Source of the DNA: Pseudobutyrivibrio sp. | Lineage (GTDB): Bacteria > Bacillota > Clostridia > Lachnospirales > Lachnospiraceae | Length of the DNA stretch: 64,000 nucleotides | Reading direction: 5' to 3' | NCBI GenBank assembly: GCA_017557435.1 | Contig: JAFYYR010000029.1 | Span: forward strand, 1 to 64,000 | Shown here: positions 1 to 8,010 of the stretch, one piece after another | Numbering within the stretch: position 1 is the first letter of the stretch | How the letters are laid out: each line of letters opens with the position of its first letter | Made by a program: the position numbers and the translations under genes | The notes under the pieces: model-generated | The model's input: only the letters and a program-made list of their open reading frames with translations | Told to the model about the DNA's origin: nothing | Database searches by the model: none

Positions 1-1
1 G

Positions 2-76
2 GCGGCAGCAGTGGTCACGCTGAGACACGATGTCGAATGTGCCACGGTGCAGATATATACAAAACCTGCTTTTTAA
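2..76 (+). CDS. Possible 3' end of an upstream gene (partial)
   Basis: A reading frame open from the window edge gives 24 residues ending in TKPAF before a TAA stop at 74-76. Base composition of this stretch is richer in GC than the following AT-rich leader, as expected if coding ends here. The fragment is too short to assign a family, and another frame is also open through this stretch, so this is only a possibility. Confidence 0.25.
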   Translation, partial: AAAVVTLRHDVECATVQIYTKPAF

Positions 77-383
77 TTTTTCTTAGCGAATGTATCATGA
101 GCCCTAAACACCCTCTTAAGAATCATTTTGTAAAACTGCCATTGTTACCAAATAGGTGTCCACACAGCTTAGCTACATTTTTGAAAACAATGTATTCTTA
201 AAAAGACACATGCTAGATGTTCACTCTTTGCATATTGAAAAACTATAATATCCGCAAAAATTGTTACCAGCCAGGGGTGCCGGCAGGGCATGGGGCCAGG
301 GCCTAAGAGTGGGGAAATAGAGGATTTGCTGTGAATCATTTTTACCCTGTGGAATTATAGCCTCGGAGGACGGAGGGAGCGGT
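77..383. other. Long leader/intergenic stretch with an unexplained G-rich block
   Basis: No convincing gene is seen here. An open frame on the minus strand at 221-505 runs across the riboswitch and has no ribosome binding site, so it is not treated as a gene. From about 272 to 380 the plus strand is strongly G-rich, with runs such as GGGG and GGAGG, unlike the AT-rich surroundings. I could not fold it into a known riboswitch class by eye. Confidence 0.4.
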
Positions 384-412
384 TTGACAGAGGGGTATAA
401 ATGTGCTAAGTT
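384..412 (+). promoter_or_regulatory. Candidate promoter of the cobalamin operon
   Basis: TTGACA at 384-389 is followed after 17 bases by TAAGTT at 407-412, which is preceded by a TG dinucleotide as in extended -10 promoters. It lies about 30 bases before the riboswitch aptamer, the expected position. The -10 matches the consensus only partly. Confidence 0.4.
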
Positions 413-435
413 GTTGCTGAATTTAATAGTTTCAT

Positions 436-588
436 ATGGATTAGGTGCCCATGGAGAGCATGGGTGAAAAGGGAATCTGGTGAGAATCCAGAGCGAAGCC
501 GTCACTGTGTTAGGGAGTCTGCTTTTATGTCACTGATTAGTCGGGAAGAGAAAGCAGATGTTGATCGAAGTCAGGAGACCTGCCTATT
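436..588 (+). promoter_or_regulatory. Cobalamin (B12) riboswitch aptamer
   Basis: The conserved elements occur in order: GGTGCC near 444, TGAAAAGGGAA near 464-474, GGTGAGAATCC near 479-489, the GCCGTCACTGT core near 498-508, GGGAGTCTGC near 513-522, CACTG near 531, CGGGAAG near 542 and the B12 box with CAGGAGACCTGCC near 572-584. AGGT at the 5' side pairs with ACCT at the 3' side. Adenosylcobalamin or a related corrinoid is expected to bind and lower expression of the downstream cob operon. Confidence 0.95.
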
Positions 589-606
589 CTTTATAATTAA
601 TGATTT

Positions 607-684
607 GCGGACCTTCGAATCTTAATTCATGATTTTTGTGAATTAGGGTCGCTTTGTGCGATCCTTTTGATTTTATGTCCGCGG
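607..684 (+). terminator. Riboswitch expression platform, candidate terminator hairpin
   Basis: GGGTCGC at 646-652 pairs with GCGATCC at 658-664 around a 5-base loop and is followed by TTTTGATTTT, which looks like an intrinsic terminator. An outer stem GCGGAC (607-612) with GTCCGC (677-682) encloses it, ending just before the ribosome binding site at 690-694. Either termination or occlusion of the start region could therefore be used; which one dominates cannot be told by eye. Confidence 0.6.
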
Positions 685-705
685 AAAATGGAGGAAATGA
701 AAGAC

Positions 706-1917
706 ATGAAGAAAAGACTAGCTTTGGGCTTAGCACTTGTTATGAGTGCAAGTATGGCATTTTCAGCTTGTGGCGGACAGAAGGCTGACACAGCAGCAAC
801 TGATGATGCTAAGGAAGAAGTAGTTGAGACAGCTGAGGAGGATGCAGATCAGGTGGCAGCAGATAATTGTGCAGCGCTTATCGACGCTATTTACGTGCAG
901 GAGCGCACAGATGAGACAGATGCTCAGTGTGCAGCTGCAAAAGAGGCATGGGATGGTCTTACAGATGCTCAGAAGGAGCTTGTAGAGGGTGAGAACGCAG
1001 ATCCAGATTACTTTGGTAGAGATACAGGTGATGCTAGCCAGGATGATCCTTTGAATCAGGATGAGATTGGCGAGAATGAGATTCTTGTTGTAAGTTTTGG
1101 TACTTCATTTAATACTAGCCGTGTTCAGGATATCGGTGGTATTGAGAAGGCTATTGCTGAGGCTAATCCAGATTGGTCAGTACGTCGTGCATTTACATCA
1201 CAGATTATCATTAATCATATTCAGGCACGTGACGAGGAGAAGATTGATAACGTAGAGCAGGCTCTTGATAGAGCAGTAGATAATGGTGTTAAGAACCTTG
1301 TTGTTCAGCCTACACACCTTATGCATGGTGCAGAGTACGATGATCTTATCGCAGCTGTAGATGCTTATGCTGATAATTTTGAGTCTGTAAAGATTGCTGA
1401 GCCACTTCTTGGTGAGGTAGGTGCAGATGCTACAGAGATCAACTCAGATAAGGAAGCTGTTGCTAAGGCAGTAGTTGCTGAGGCTGTTGCTACTACAGAT
1501 TACGATGCTTTAGATGCTGCAGCTGAGGATGGTGTTGCATTTGTATTCATGGGACATGGTACAAGCCACACTGCAAAGGTTACATACTCACAGATGCAGA
1601 CACAGATGAATAAGCTTGGCTACGATAATGTATTTATTGGTACAGTAGAGGGTGAGCCAGAGGAGACATCTTGCGAGAATATTATCGCTGCTGTTAAGGA
1701 AGCTGGTTACACAAAGGTTGTAATTCGCCCACTTATGGTTGTTGCTGGTGATCACGCTAACAACGATATGGCTGGTGACGATGATGATTCATGGAAGTCA
1801 ATGTTCACAGCTGATGGAAGCTTTGAATCAGTAGATTGCCAGATTGCAGGCCTTGGTGAGATTGAGGACGTTCAGAAGATTTACGTTGCTCATACAGCTG
1901 ATGCAATTGCAGAATAA
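706..1917 (+). CDS. cbiK: Exported lipoprotein sirohydrochlorin cobaltochelatase, CbiK family
   Basis: CbiK-type chelatases insert cobalt (or iron) into sirohydrochlorin. The ATG at 706 is chosen because GGAGG lies at 690-694 and the resulting 403-residue protein starts with a lipoprotein signal whose lipobox ends at Cys22 (FSAC), so the enzyme should be anchored outside the membrane. Residues about 50-95 form a helical module with DAI and GLTDAQKELV motifs seen in clostridial surface proteins. The chelatase domain begins near 125 (ILVVSFGTSFNTSR) and keeps the metal-site histidines in FMGHGT (about 284) and AGDH (about 350), plus Glu near 315. It is the first gene after the B12 riboswitch. 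An extracytoplasmic chelatase cannot simply supply the cytosolic pathway, so a role in tetrapyrrole or metal capture is possible. Confidence 0.88.
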   Translation: MKKRLALGLALVMSASMAFSACGGQKADTAATDDAKEEVVETAEEDADQVAADNCAALIDAIYVQERTDETDAQCAAAKEAWDGLTDAQKELVEGENADPDYFGRDTGDASQDDPLNQDEIGENEILVVSFGTSFNTSRVQDIGGIEKAIAEANPDWSVRRAFTSQIIINHIQARDEEKIDNVEQALDRAVDNGVKNLVVQPTHLMHGAEYDDLIAAVDAYADNFESVKIAEPLLGEVGADATEINSDKEAVAKAVVAEAVATTDYDALDAAAEDGVAFVFMGHGTSHTAKVTYSQMQTQMNKLGYDNVFIGTVEGEPEETSCENIIAAVKEAGYTKVVIRPLMVVAGDHANNDMAGDDDDSWKSMFTADGSFESVDCQIAGLGEIEDVQKIYVAHTADAIAE

Positions 1918-1932
1918 TTAGATTTAAAATAA

Positions 1933-1956
1933 TGTGCTGGCTTTTATGCCAGCACA
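1933..1956 (+). terminator. Intergenic hairpin between cbiK and the next lipoprotein gene
   Basis: TGTGCTGGC and GCCAGCACA form a perfect 9-bp stem with a 6-base loop. No U tract follows, so it is more likely a weak terminator, processing or mRNA-stabilising element that sets the level of cbiK relative to the transporter genes. Confidence 0.55.
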
Positions 1957-1980
1957 ATTAATAATGGAGATATATCACTA

Positions 1981-2508
1981 ATGAAAAAGAAGTTTTTTAG
2001 TTTAATGCTTGTTGCAGCTATGGCTTTTTCTATGGTGGCTTGCGGCGCTGATAAGGAAGCTGACGCTTCTGCTGAGACAGTGGTAGAAACTGTAGAAGAG
2101 CCAGCAGAAGAGTCTGTAGAAGAGCCTGAGGTTGCTAAACTTGATTTAGAGGATGGAGAGTACACTGTAGATTTTACAACTGACAGTAGCATGTTCCACA
2201 TCAATGAGACTCTTAATAACAAGGCAACTCTTACAGTAGAGGACGGTGTGGGAACTGTTCATATTACTCTTGCAGGAACAGGCATTATCAATCTTTATGT
2301 TGGTCTTGCTGCTGATGCTGAGTCTGATGAGGCTAATTGGCTTAACTATACTGAGGATGAAGTAACATATGATGATGGTATGACTGAGACAGTTTATGGT
2401 TTTGATGTGCCAGTATCAGTATTAAATGAAGAGTTTGATTTGGCCCTTCTTGGAACAAAGGGAACTTGGTATGATCATAAAGTAAAGGTTACATATGAAG
2501 CGAACTAA
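1981..2508 (+). CDS. Small exported lipoprotein with a NEAT-like beta domain (tentative)
   Basis: This 175-residue protein has a lipoprotein signal with lipobox MVAC (Cys21), an acidic linker rich in Glu, Val and Ala (about 22-55), and one beta-rich domain (about 58-175) that starts LEDGEYTVDF and contains FDVPVSVLNEEFDLALLG. The domain resembles the iron-transport-associated/NEAT-like domains found beside tetrapyrrole importers, and resembles the N-terminal part of the next protein. The heme-type Tyr motif is not obvious, so ligand binding is inferred from context. It sits between cbiK and the substrate-binding protein and overlaps the latter by 14 bases, so the two are probably co-translated. 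Confidence 0.75.
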   Translation: MKKKFFSLMLVAAMAFSMVACGADKEADASAETVVETVEEPAEESVEEPEVAKLDLEDGEYTVDFTTDSSMFHINETLNNKATLTVEDGVGTVHITLAGTGIINLYVGLAADAESDEANWLNYTEDEVTYDDGMTETVYGFDVPVSVLNEEFDLALLGTKGTWYDHKVKVTYEAN

Positions 2509-4024
2509 AATTCTTAAAGCTGCAGTGCTGCTGGCTTGCTTAGCAGCCTGCGGCTTTTTTATTAAACAAATATTTTTCAAAACTACAAATCAGGATGAGC
2601 CAGGCATATATTCCTGCTATGTAAATCTTGAAGGTGGAAGTGGCAGGGCTTCTGTAGATTCTCCTGCTCAGGTAATTGTAAAAAAGGATTCGAAGACTGT
2701 TGAGCTTGTATGGTCTAGTCCAAATTATGACTACATGATTGTGGATGGAGAACGCTTCGACAACGAGGCAGCCCCTGGAGATAATTCCGTATTTACCATA
2801 CCGTTTGATAGCTTTGATGAGCCATTTAAAGTGATTGGTGATACTACAGCTATGAGTACACCTCACGAGATTGAGTATACCCTCACGGTTATCAGTCCTG
2901 AGGTTAATAGTGTAGTCGATGCTATTACCACAAATACAGGGGTAGAGGATGCAGGAGAGGTAACTCTTGGAGACCTGAAATTTGTCTCATCTATGGAGCT
3001 TGATTATGCAAAAGAATTTTCAGTTTCTTACTATGAGGATGAGGATAAGAATACATATACTCTTATCACTATAGGTTCGGAGGGCAGCCGCCAATATTTC
3101 ATGATTAGTGAAAATGGCAAGATTCCTTCTGGTGTTTCAGATAATGTAGTGCTACTTAAGGATCTTGATAAGACATATCTTGTATCTACATCTGTAATGG
3201 ATTTAATGGCTGAAATTGATGGTCTTTCTAGTATCAGATTTTCAGGAACTGATGTGGCTGACTGGTATATTCCTGCGGCAAAAGAAAAGATGAATTCAGG
3301 AGATATTTTATATGCAGGCAAATATTCAGCTCCTGACTATGAGCTTTTGATTTCAGAGAAATGTAATTTTGCCATCGAAAATACCATGATTTATCACAAT
3401 CCAGAGGTGAAAGAGAAGCTTGAAAGTCTTGGTATACCTGTTATGGTAGAACGCTCTAGTTATGAGAATGATCCACTGGGACGTTTAGAGTGGATAAAGC
3501 TTTATGGTCTTTTATATGGAAAAGAGCATGAGGCCAATGAATTTTTCGAAGAGCAAAAGGCCAGGGCTAAGGCTATTTCAGATATGGAAAGCACTGGACT
3601 TAAGGTGGCAGTTTTCTCAATTGATTCAAATGGCATGATTTCTATTAGAAAGCCTGGTGACTATATTTCATCTATGATTGAGATGGCAGGCGGAAGCTAC
3701 GTGCCTGCAAATATTGCAGTCTCAGATGATAATGCACTGTCCACTATGAAAATCACAATGGAAGATTTCTATGTTGAAGCAGTTGATGCTGATATATTGA
3801 TTTATAACAGTACAATTGAAGGCGAGATTAAATCTGTGGATGAGCTTATTAAAAAGGCAGAAGTCCTAGGAGATTTTAAGGCTGTAAAATCTGGAAATGT
3901 TTATTGTCTGTCTAAAGGCTATTTTCAACAAAGCTCTGATGTGGCAGAATTTATAGAAGACGTACATATTATTTTGACTGGGGAGAATGGCTCCCTACAA
4001 CACCTTTTCAAACTTAAGGAGTAA
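2495..4024 (+). CDS. Substrate-binding protein of a corrinoid/tetrapyrrole or metal ABC importer, with N-terminal beta domain
   Basis: This 509-residue exported protein has an N-terminal hydrophobic segment with Cys15 and Cys19 in lipobox-like settings (LLAC, LAAC). A beta-rich domain (about 35-140; SPNYDYMIVDG, FTIPFDSFDEPFKVIG) resembles the preceding lipoprotein. The rest (about 160-505) is a FecB/BtuF-like binding protein with the typical helix-linked lobes (SEKCNFAIENTMIYHN, LGIPVMVERSSYENDPLGR, GNVYCLSKG). Two fused binding domains on one component suggest capture and hand-over of a ligand to the FecCD permease immediately downstream. The ligand could be a corrinoid, a metallo-tetrapyrrole or a metal complex; the B12 riboswitch favours the first two. 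Confidence 0.85.
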   Translation: MKRTKILKAAVLLACLAACGFFIKQIFFKTTNQDEPGIYSCYVNLEGGSGRASVDSPAQVIVKKDSKTVELVWSSPNYDYMIVDGERFDNEAAPGDNSVFTIPFDSFDEPFKVIGDTTAMSTPHEIEYTLTVISPEVNSVVDAITTNTGVEDAGEVTLGDLKFVSSMELDYAKEFSVSYYEDEDKNTYTLITIGSEGSRQYFMISENGKIPSGVSDNVVLLKDLDKTYLVSTSVMDLMAEIDGLSSIRFSGTDVADWYIPAAKEKMNSGDILYAGKYSAPDYELLISEKCNFAIENTMIYHNPEVKEKLESLGIPVMVERSSYENDPLGRLEWIKLYGLLYGKEHEANEFFEEQKARAKAISDMESTGLKVAVFSIDSNGMISIRKPGDYISSMIEMAGGSYVPANIAVSDDNALSTMKITMEDFYVEAVDADILIYNSTIEGEIKSVDELIKKAEVLGDFKAVKSGNVYCLSKGYFQQSSDVAEFIEDVHIILTGENGSLQHLFKLKE

Positions 4025-4027
4025 ATA

Positions 4028-5044
4028 GTGGAGAATAAAAGTAGAAAGTATATAACCATAATGGCAGTTATGTTTATCCTTCTTGTGGGACTTTTCTTTT
4101 TGTGTCTTGGCTGGGGAAGTGCAGATATCACTTTAAAAGAAATATTTGGTTCCCTGCTAAATCCTGGAGATGTGCACATGGGAAGAATAGTGGTATCTAT
4201 TAGATTGCCTAGAATTACTGCTGCTATTTTACTTGGTGGAGCCCTTTCGGTTTCAGGCTTTTTACTTCAGATATTCTTTGGAAATCCAATTGCAGGGCCT
4301 TATGTGCTGGGTATTTCATCAGGAGCAAAGCTTATTGTTGCCATTGTTATGGTATTTATGCTAAGCCAGGGTAAATACATAAGTGCTCTTGGCATGGTAG
4401 CAGCAGCCTTTATTGGTTCTTTGATTGCCATGGGAATAGTAATGCTTTTATCTAACAAGGTAAAGAATATGTCTTTGCTTGTTGTTTGTGGTGTTATGAT
4501 TGGATATCTTTGCTCTGCAATTACAGAATTTATTATCGCATTTGCGGATGACACTAATATTGTTAACCTTCACAACTGGTCTCTTGGAAGCTTTTCAGGA
4601 ATCAGTTGGGAAGATGTGGCAATTTCAGCGATTATCGTTATTGTGGCTTTTGTTTTTTCATTTGTGCTCTCAAAGCCTATTGGGGCCTATCAGTTGGGAG
4701 AGAGCTATGCTAGGAATATGGGTGTAAATATTAAGCATCTTAGAATTCTTTTGATTTTACTTTCTAGCATTTTGTCGGCTACTGTTACAGCTTTTGCTGG
4801 GCCTATTTCTTTTGTGGGAATAGCAGTGCCTCATATTTTGAGAACAATTTTGAAAACATCAAAGCCAATTGTTATGATACCTGGTTGTTTTTTAGGGGGC
4901 GCTATAATTACACTTTTATGTGATGGAATTGCAAGAAGCGCATTTTCACCAAGAGAGATTAGTATCAGTGCTGTAACTGCAATTGGTTTGTCCCCTATAG
5001 TTATTTATTTACTTATAAAACGTAAAGAGGTTTCCCATGGTTAG
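4028..5044 (+). CDS. FecCD/BtuC-family ABC transporter permease
   Basis: A 338-residue integral membrane protein with about nine or ten hydrophobic segments and FecCD signatures: RLPRITAAILLGGALSVSG near 55-75, NPIAGPYVLGISSGA near 90, and FVGIAVPHILR near 265. Translation starts at GTG 4028, with AAGGAG six bases upstream. It lies directly between the binding protein and the ATPase and overlaps the ATPase gene by 8 bases. The family moves iron-siderophore, heme or cobalamin inwards; the substrate here is inferred from the cobalamin operon. Confidence 0.92.
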   Translation: MENKSRKYITIMAVMFILLVGLFFLCLGWGSADITLKEIFGSLLNPGDVHMGRIVVSIRLPRITAAILLGGALSVSGFLLQIFFGNPIAGPYVLGISSGAKLIVAIVMVFMLSQGKYISALGMVAAAFIGSLIAMGIVMLLSNKVKNMSLLVVCGVMIGYLCSAITEFIIAFADDTNIVNLHNWSLGSFSGISWEDVAISAIIVIVAFVFSFVLSKPIGAYQLGESYARNMGVNIKHLRILLILLSSILSATVTAFAGPISFVGIAVPHILRTILKTSKPIVMIPGCFLGGAIITLLCDGIARSAFSPREISISAVTAIGLSPIVIYLLIKRKEVSHG

Positions 5045-5834
5045 TAGCATAGATTTAGAATCCCTAGTAGTAGGCTATAAGAGTCCGGTAATTGAAAATG
5101 TTAATCTAACTGTGAATTCTGGAGAAATAGTTGCCCTTATAGGTCCAAATGGCGCCGGTAAATCCACTGTTTTAAAGACAATTACTAGACAGATTCAAAA
5201 GATGGATGGCAAGATTGTCATTATGGGTCAGGATGAGGATGGTATTTCAGAAGACAATCTGGCTAAAAAGCTTTCCATGGTTACCACAGAAAGGATTCAC
5301 CCAGAGCTTATGAGCTGCTTTGAGGTGGTGTCCACAGGTAGATATCCATATACCGGTCGACTTGGAATCTTATCAAAAGAAGACATTAAGATAGTTAAAA
5401 AAGCAATTGAGATGGTTGGAGCTAAGGATGTGGCTAACAAGGATTTTTCCAAGGTAAGTGACGGCCAGAGACAGCGAGTAATGCTGGCTCGAGCAATTTG
5501 TCAGGAGCCAGAGATTTTAATTCTGGATGAGCCTACATCATTTCTTGATATTCAGTTTAAGATAGACATTTTATCTGTAATAAAAAATCTTGCTAAGGAG
5601 AAAAATATTGCTGTATTAATGTCTATTCATGAGCTTGAATTTGTTCCTGCTGTTGCAGACAAAGTGGTGGCAGTGTCAGATGGAAAAGTATTTAAAATTG
5701 GCACACCAGATGAGATCTTAACAGGAGAAAATCTGGCATCTTTGTATCACATGTCGCTGGATGAAAGCAATGTACTTGCAACAGGTTTGATTGATTATTC
5801 TAATTCATTAAAGAGAGTATTATGTCAAAAGTAA
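5037..5834 (+). CDS. ABC transporter ATPase, BtuD/FecE type
   Basis: The 265-residue ATPase has Walker A GPNGAGKST near 37-45, a degenerate signature VSDGQRQR near 140, and Walker B ILILDEPTSFLD near 160, followed by the H-loop SIHELEF near 198. Signature Ser is kept although the usual SGGQ reads SDGQ, as is common in this subfamily. It overlaps the permease by 8 bases and cbiP by 13 bases, so importer and biosynthesis genes are translationally linked. Confidence 0.93.
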   Translation: MVSSIDLESLVVGYKSPVIENVNLTVNSGEIVALIGPNGAGKSTVLKTITRQIQKMDGKIVIMGQDEDGISEDNLAKKLSMVTTERIHPELMSCFEVVSTGRYPYTGRLGILSKEDIKIVKKAIEMVGAKDVANKDFSKVSDGQRQRVMLARAICQEPEILILDEPTSFLDIQFKIDILSVIKNLAKEKNIAVLMSIHELEFVPAVADKVVAVSDGKVFKIGTPDEILTGENLASLYHMSLDESNVLATGLIDYSNSLKRVLCQK

Positions 5835-7348
5835 TTATGATTCAAGGCACCATGTCAAATGTAGGCAAAAGCCTGCTTGTTGGTGGACTTTGTAGAGTTT
5901 TAAAACAGGATGGTTTAAAGGTAGCACCATTTAAATCACAAAATATGGCCCTCAATTCTTTTGTCACAAAGGATGGGTTGGAACTTGGCAGAGCTCAGGC
6001 TATGCAGGCTGAGTGTGCCGGGGTGGAGCCTAGCGTCTATATGAATCCTATTTTGCTTAAGCCTACCAATGATATTGGCAGTCAGGTGATTGTAAATGGT
6101 GAGGCCATAGGCAATATGTCTGCAAGGGATTATTTTGCCTATAAGAAAAAGCTGATTCCTGATATTCTTCACGCGTACCACAAATTAGAAGAGTGGGCAG
6201 ATGTGATTGTAATCGAGGGAGCTGGTTCTCCAGCGGAGATTAATCTTAAATCTGATGACATAGTAAATATGGGCATGGCAAAACTTGTAGATGCACCTGT
6301 TCTTTTAGTTGGAGATATTGATAGAGGCGGAGTTTTTGCTCAGCTATTAGGCACACTTGAGCTTCTTGAGGCTGATGAGAGGGATAGAGTAAAGGGACTT
6401 ATAATTAACAAGTTTCGCGGTGATAAGAGTCTTCTTGATTCAGGAATAGAGATGCTTGAGGAGAGAGGTCATGTTCCTGTTGTGGGAACTATTCCATATG
6501 CCCATCTTATGATTGATGATGAGGATAGCCTAAGCGAGAGACTTGGCAATGAATTTGATTATGGCGATAACGTAAATACGGTAGAGATTGCTGTAGTTAG
6601 ATTGCCTAGAATTTCTAATTTTACAGATGTGGCTCCATTTGAGAGCATTCCAGGGGTACGAGTTTCTTTTGTTTCAAACCCTAGAGAGCTTGAAGGGGCA
6701 GATATGGTGATTATCCCTGGCAGCAAAAATACCATCGGTGATATGAATTGGCTTAGGACATCAGGCTTTGAGCCTGCTATAAAAAGATTTGCAATGAATA
6801 AGCCAGTGGTAGGAATCTGCGGTGGATTCCAGATGATGGGAAATGAGATTTTTGATCCAGAGGGTATAGAAAATGAGGATGTGGACAGCATCCATGGACT
6901 TGATTTATTCCCTATAGTTACAAGCCTTCAGCCTATGAAACATCGCAGTCAGACAGAGGATTGCTTTGACGATTTAACAGGAGTATTTTCTAGCCTTTCA
7001 AATGAAGAGTTTGTGGGATATGAGATTCACAACGGAAATACAGAGCTTTCTGCAGAAGATGACAGAGATTATGATGGCCTTGTTGTAGAAAGAGATGAGG
7101 AGGGGCAGATTATTCTTTTGCAAAAGGATAATCTCTTTGGAACCTATGTCCATGGAATATTTGACCATGAGGATATTGCATTTAAGCTGGTTTCAAAGCT
7201 GGCTGAGAATAAGGGCGTAAGTATAGGAGATGCTAGTTTTGACTATCAGGCCTTTAAGGAGGGAGAATATGATAAGCTGGCAGATATCATAAGAGAGAAC
7301 TTGGATATGTCACTTATTAGAAGGCTCCTTGATTTGCCTACAGTATAG
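5822..7348 (+). CDS. cbiP: Cobyric acid synthase CbiP (CobQ)
   Basis: CbiP amidates the b, d, e and g carboxylates of adenosylcobyrinate a,c-diamide using glutamine and ATP. The 508-residue length is normal. The N-terminal dethiobiotin-synthetase-like ATPase opens with MIQGTMSNVGKSLLVGG. The C-terminal type I glutamine amidotransferase carries VVGICGGFQMMG with the nucleophilic Cys near 334, and the HGIFDHE histidine region near 437. Its ATG overlaps the end of the ABC ATPase gene. It acts in the cytosol, late in the pathway, although it is first among the biosynthetic genes here. Confidence 0.97.
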   Translation: MSKVIMIQGTMSNVGKSLLVGGLCRVLKQDGLKVAPFKSQNMALNSFVTKDGLELGRAQAMQAECAGVEPSVYMNPILLKPTNDIGSQVIVNGEAIGNMSARDYFAYKKKLIPDILHAYHKLEEWADVIVIEGAGSPAEINLKSDDIVNMGMAKLVDAPVLLVGDIDRGGVFAQLLGTLELLEADERDRVKGLIINKFRGDKSLLDSGIEMLEERGHVPVVGTIPYAHLMIDDEDSLSERLGNEFDYGDNVNTVEIAVVRLPRISNFTDVAPFESIPGVRVSFVSNPRELEGADMVIIPGSKNTIGDMNWLRTSGFEPAIKRFAMNKPVVGICGGFQMMGNEIFDPEGIENEDVDSIHGLDLFPIVTSLQPMKHRSQTEDCFDDLTGVFSSLSNEEFVGYEIHNGNTELSAEDDRDYDGLVVERDEEGQIILLQKDNLFGTYVHGIFDHEDIAFKLVSKLAENKGVSIGDASFDYQAFKEGEYDKLADIIRENLDMSLIRRLLDLPTV

Positions 7349-7369
7349 TATTAATCAGACGAGGATTAT

Positions 7370-8002
7370 ATGAAAATAGATTTTATTCTACCATCAGAAA
7401 TTGAAAAGCGAAGCTTTGAGATTATTTCAGAAGAGCTTGATAAAATGGGAATTTCTATCCCAGCGGAAGAGGAGCCGATCACAAAGAGAGTTATCCATAC
7501 AAGTGCTGATTTTGATTATGCTTCCACAATGAGTTATTCAAAAGGTTCCATAGCAAGAGCTAAGGAGCTTATTAAAAATGGTGCTCATATTGTGACAGAT
7601 ACTAATATGGCATTATCTGGAATTAATAAAAAAAGGCTGGCAGAGTATGGCGGTCAGGTTCACTGCTTTATGGCAGATGAGGATGTGGCAAAGGAAGCTA
7701 AAGAACGACAGGTTACTAGAGCTACAGTTTCCATGGAAAGAGCAGCAGGTCTCAATGTGCCGGTTATATTTGCCATAGGTAATGCTCCTACAGCACTTAT
7801 ATGCCTTCATGAGATGATGGAGGCAGGGCGATTTACGCCGGAGTTTGTTATTGGAGTTCCTGTTGGATTTGTAAATGTGGTGGCAGCAAAGAAACTGTTT
7901 TTAAACTCTGATGTGCCTTATATTATAAATAAGGGTAGAAAAGGCGGCAGCAACATAGCTGCGGCTATCGTAAATGCGATACTTTATAATATTGATAAAT
8001 AG
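7370..8002 (+). CDS. cbiC: Cobalt-precorrin-8 methylmutase CbiC
   Basis: CbiC moves the C11 methyl group to C12, giving cobyrinate. The 210-residue protein has the diagnostic catalytic histidine motif RVIHTSADFDY near 45-55, the DTNMALSGI loop near 80, and the GFVNVVAAK segment near 163. GAGG sits five bases before the ATG. The gene follows cbiP by 21 bases and is followed by cbiD after 8 bases. An alternative name is CobH in the aerobic pathway, but the neighbours fix it as the anaerobic enzyme. Confidence 0.96.
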   Translation: MKIDFILPSEIEKRSFEIISEELDKMGISIPAEEEPITKRVIHTSADFDYASTMSYSKGSIARAKELIKNGAHIVTDTNMALSGINKKRLAEYGGQVHCFMADEDVAKEAKERQVTRATVSMERAAGLNVPVIFAIGNAPTALICLHEMMEAGRFTPEFVIGVPVGFVNVVAAKKLFLNSDVPYIINKGRKGGSNIAAAIVNAILYNIDK

Positions 8003-8010
8003 GAGTTTTC

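Noticed and set aside
221-505. 94-codon open frame on the minus strand
   Set aside because: It crosses the B12 riboswitch, has no ribosome binding site, and the encoded sequence is rich in Pro and Ser without any recognisable domain; explained by the G-rich plus strand.
2540-2866. 108-codon minus-strand frame inside the binding-protein gene
   Set aside because: No ribosome binding site and no domain; it is the complement of a well-supported gene.
5037-5834. Degenerate ABC signature (SDGQ instead of SGGQ) as sign of an inactive ATPase
   Set aside because: The variant is common in FecE/BtuD-type ATPases, and Walker A, Walker B and H-loop are intact.
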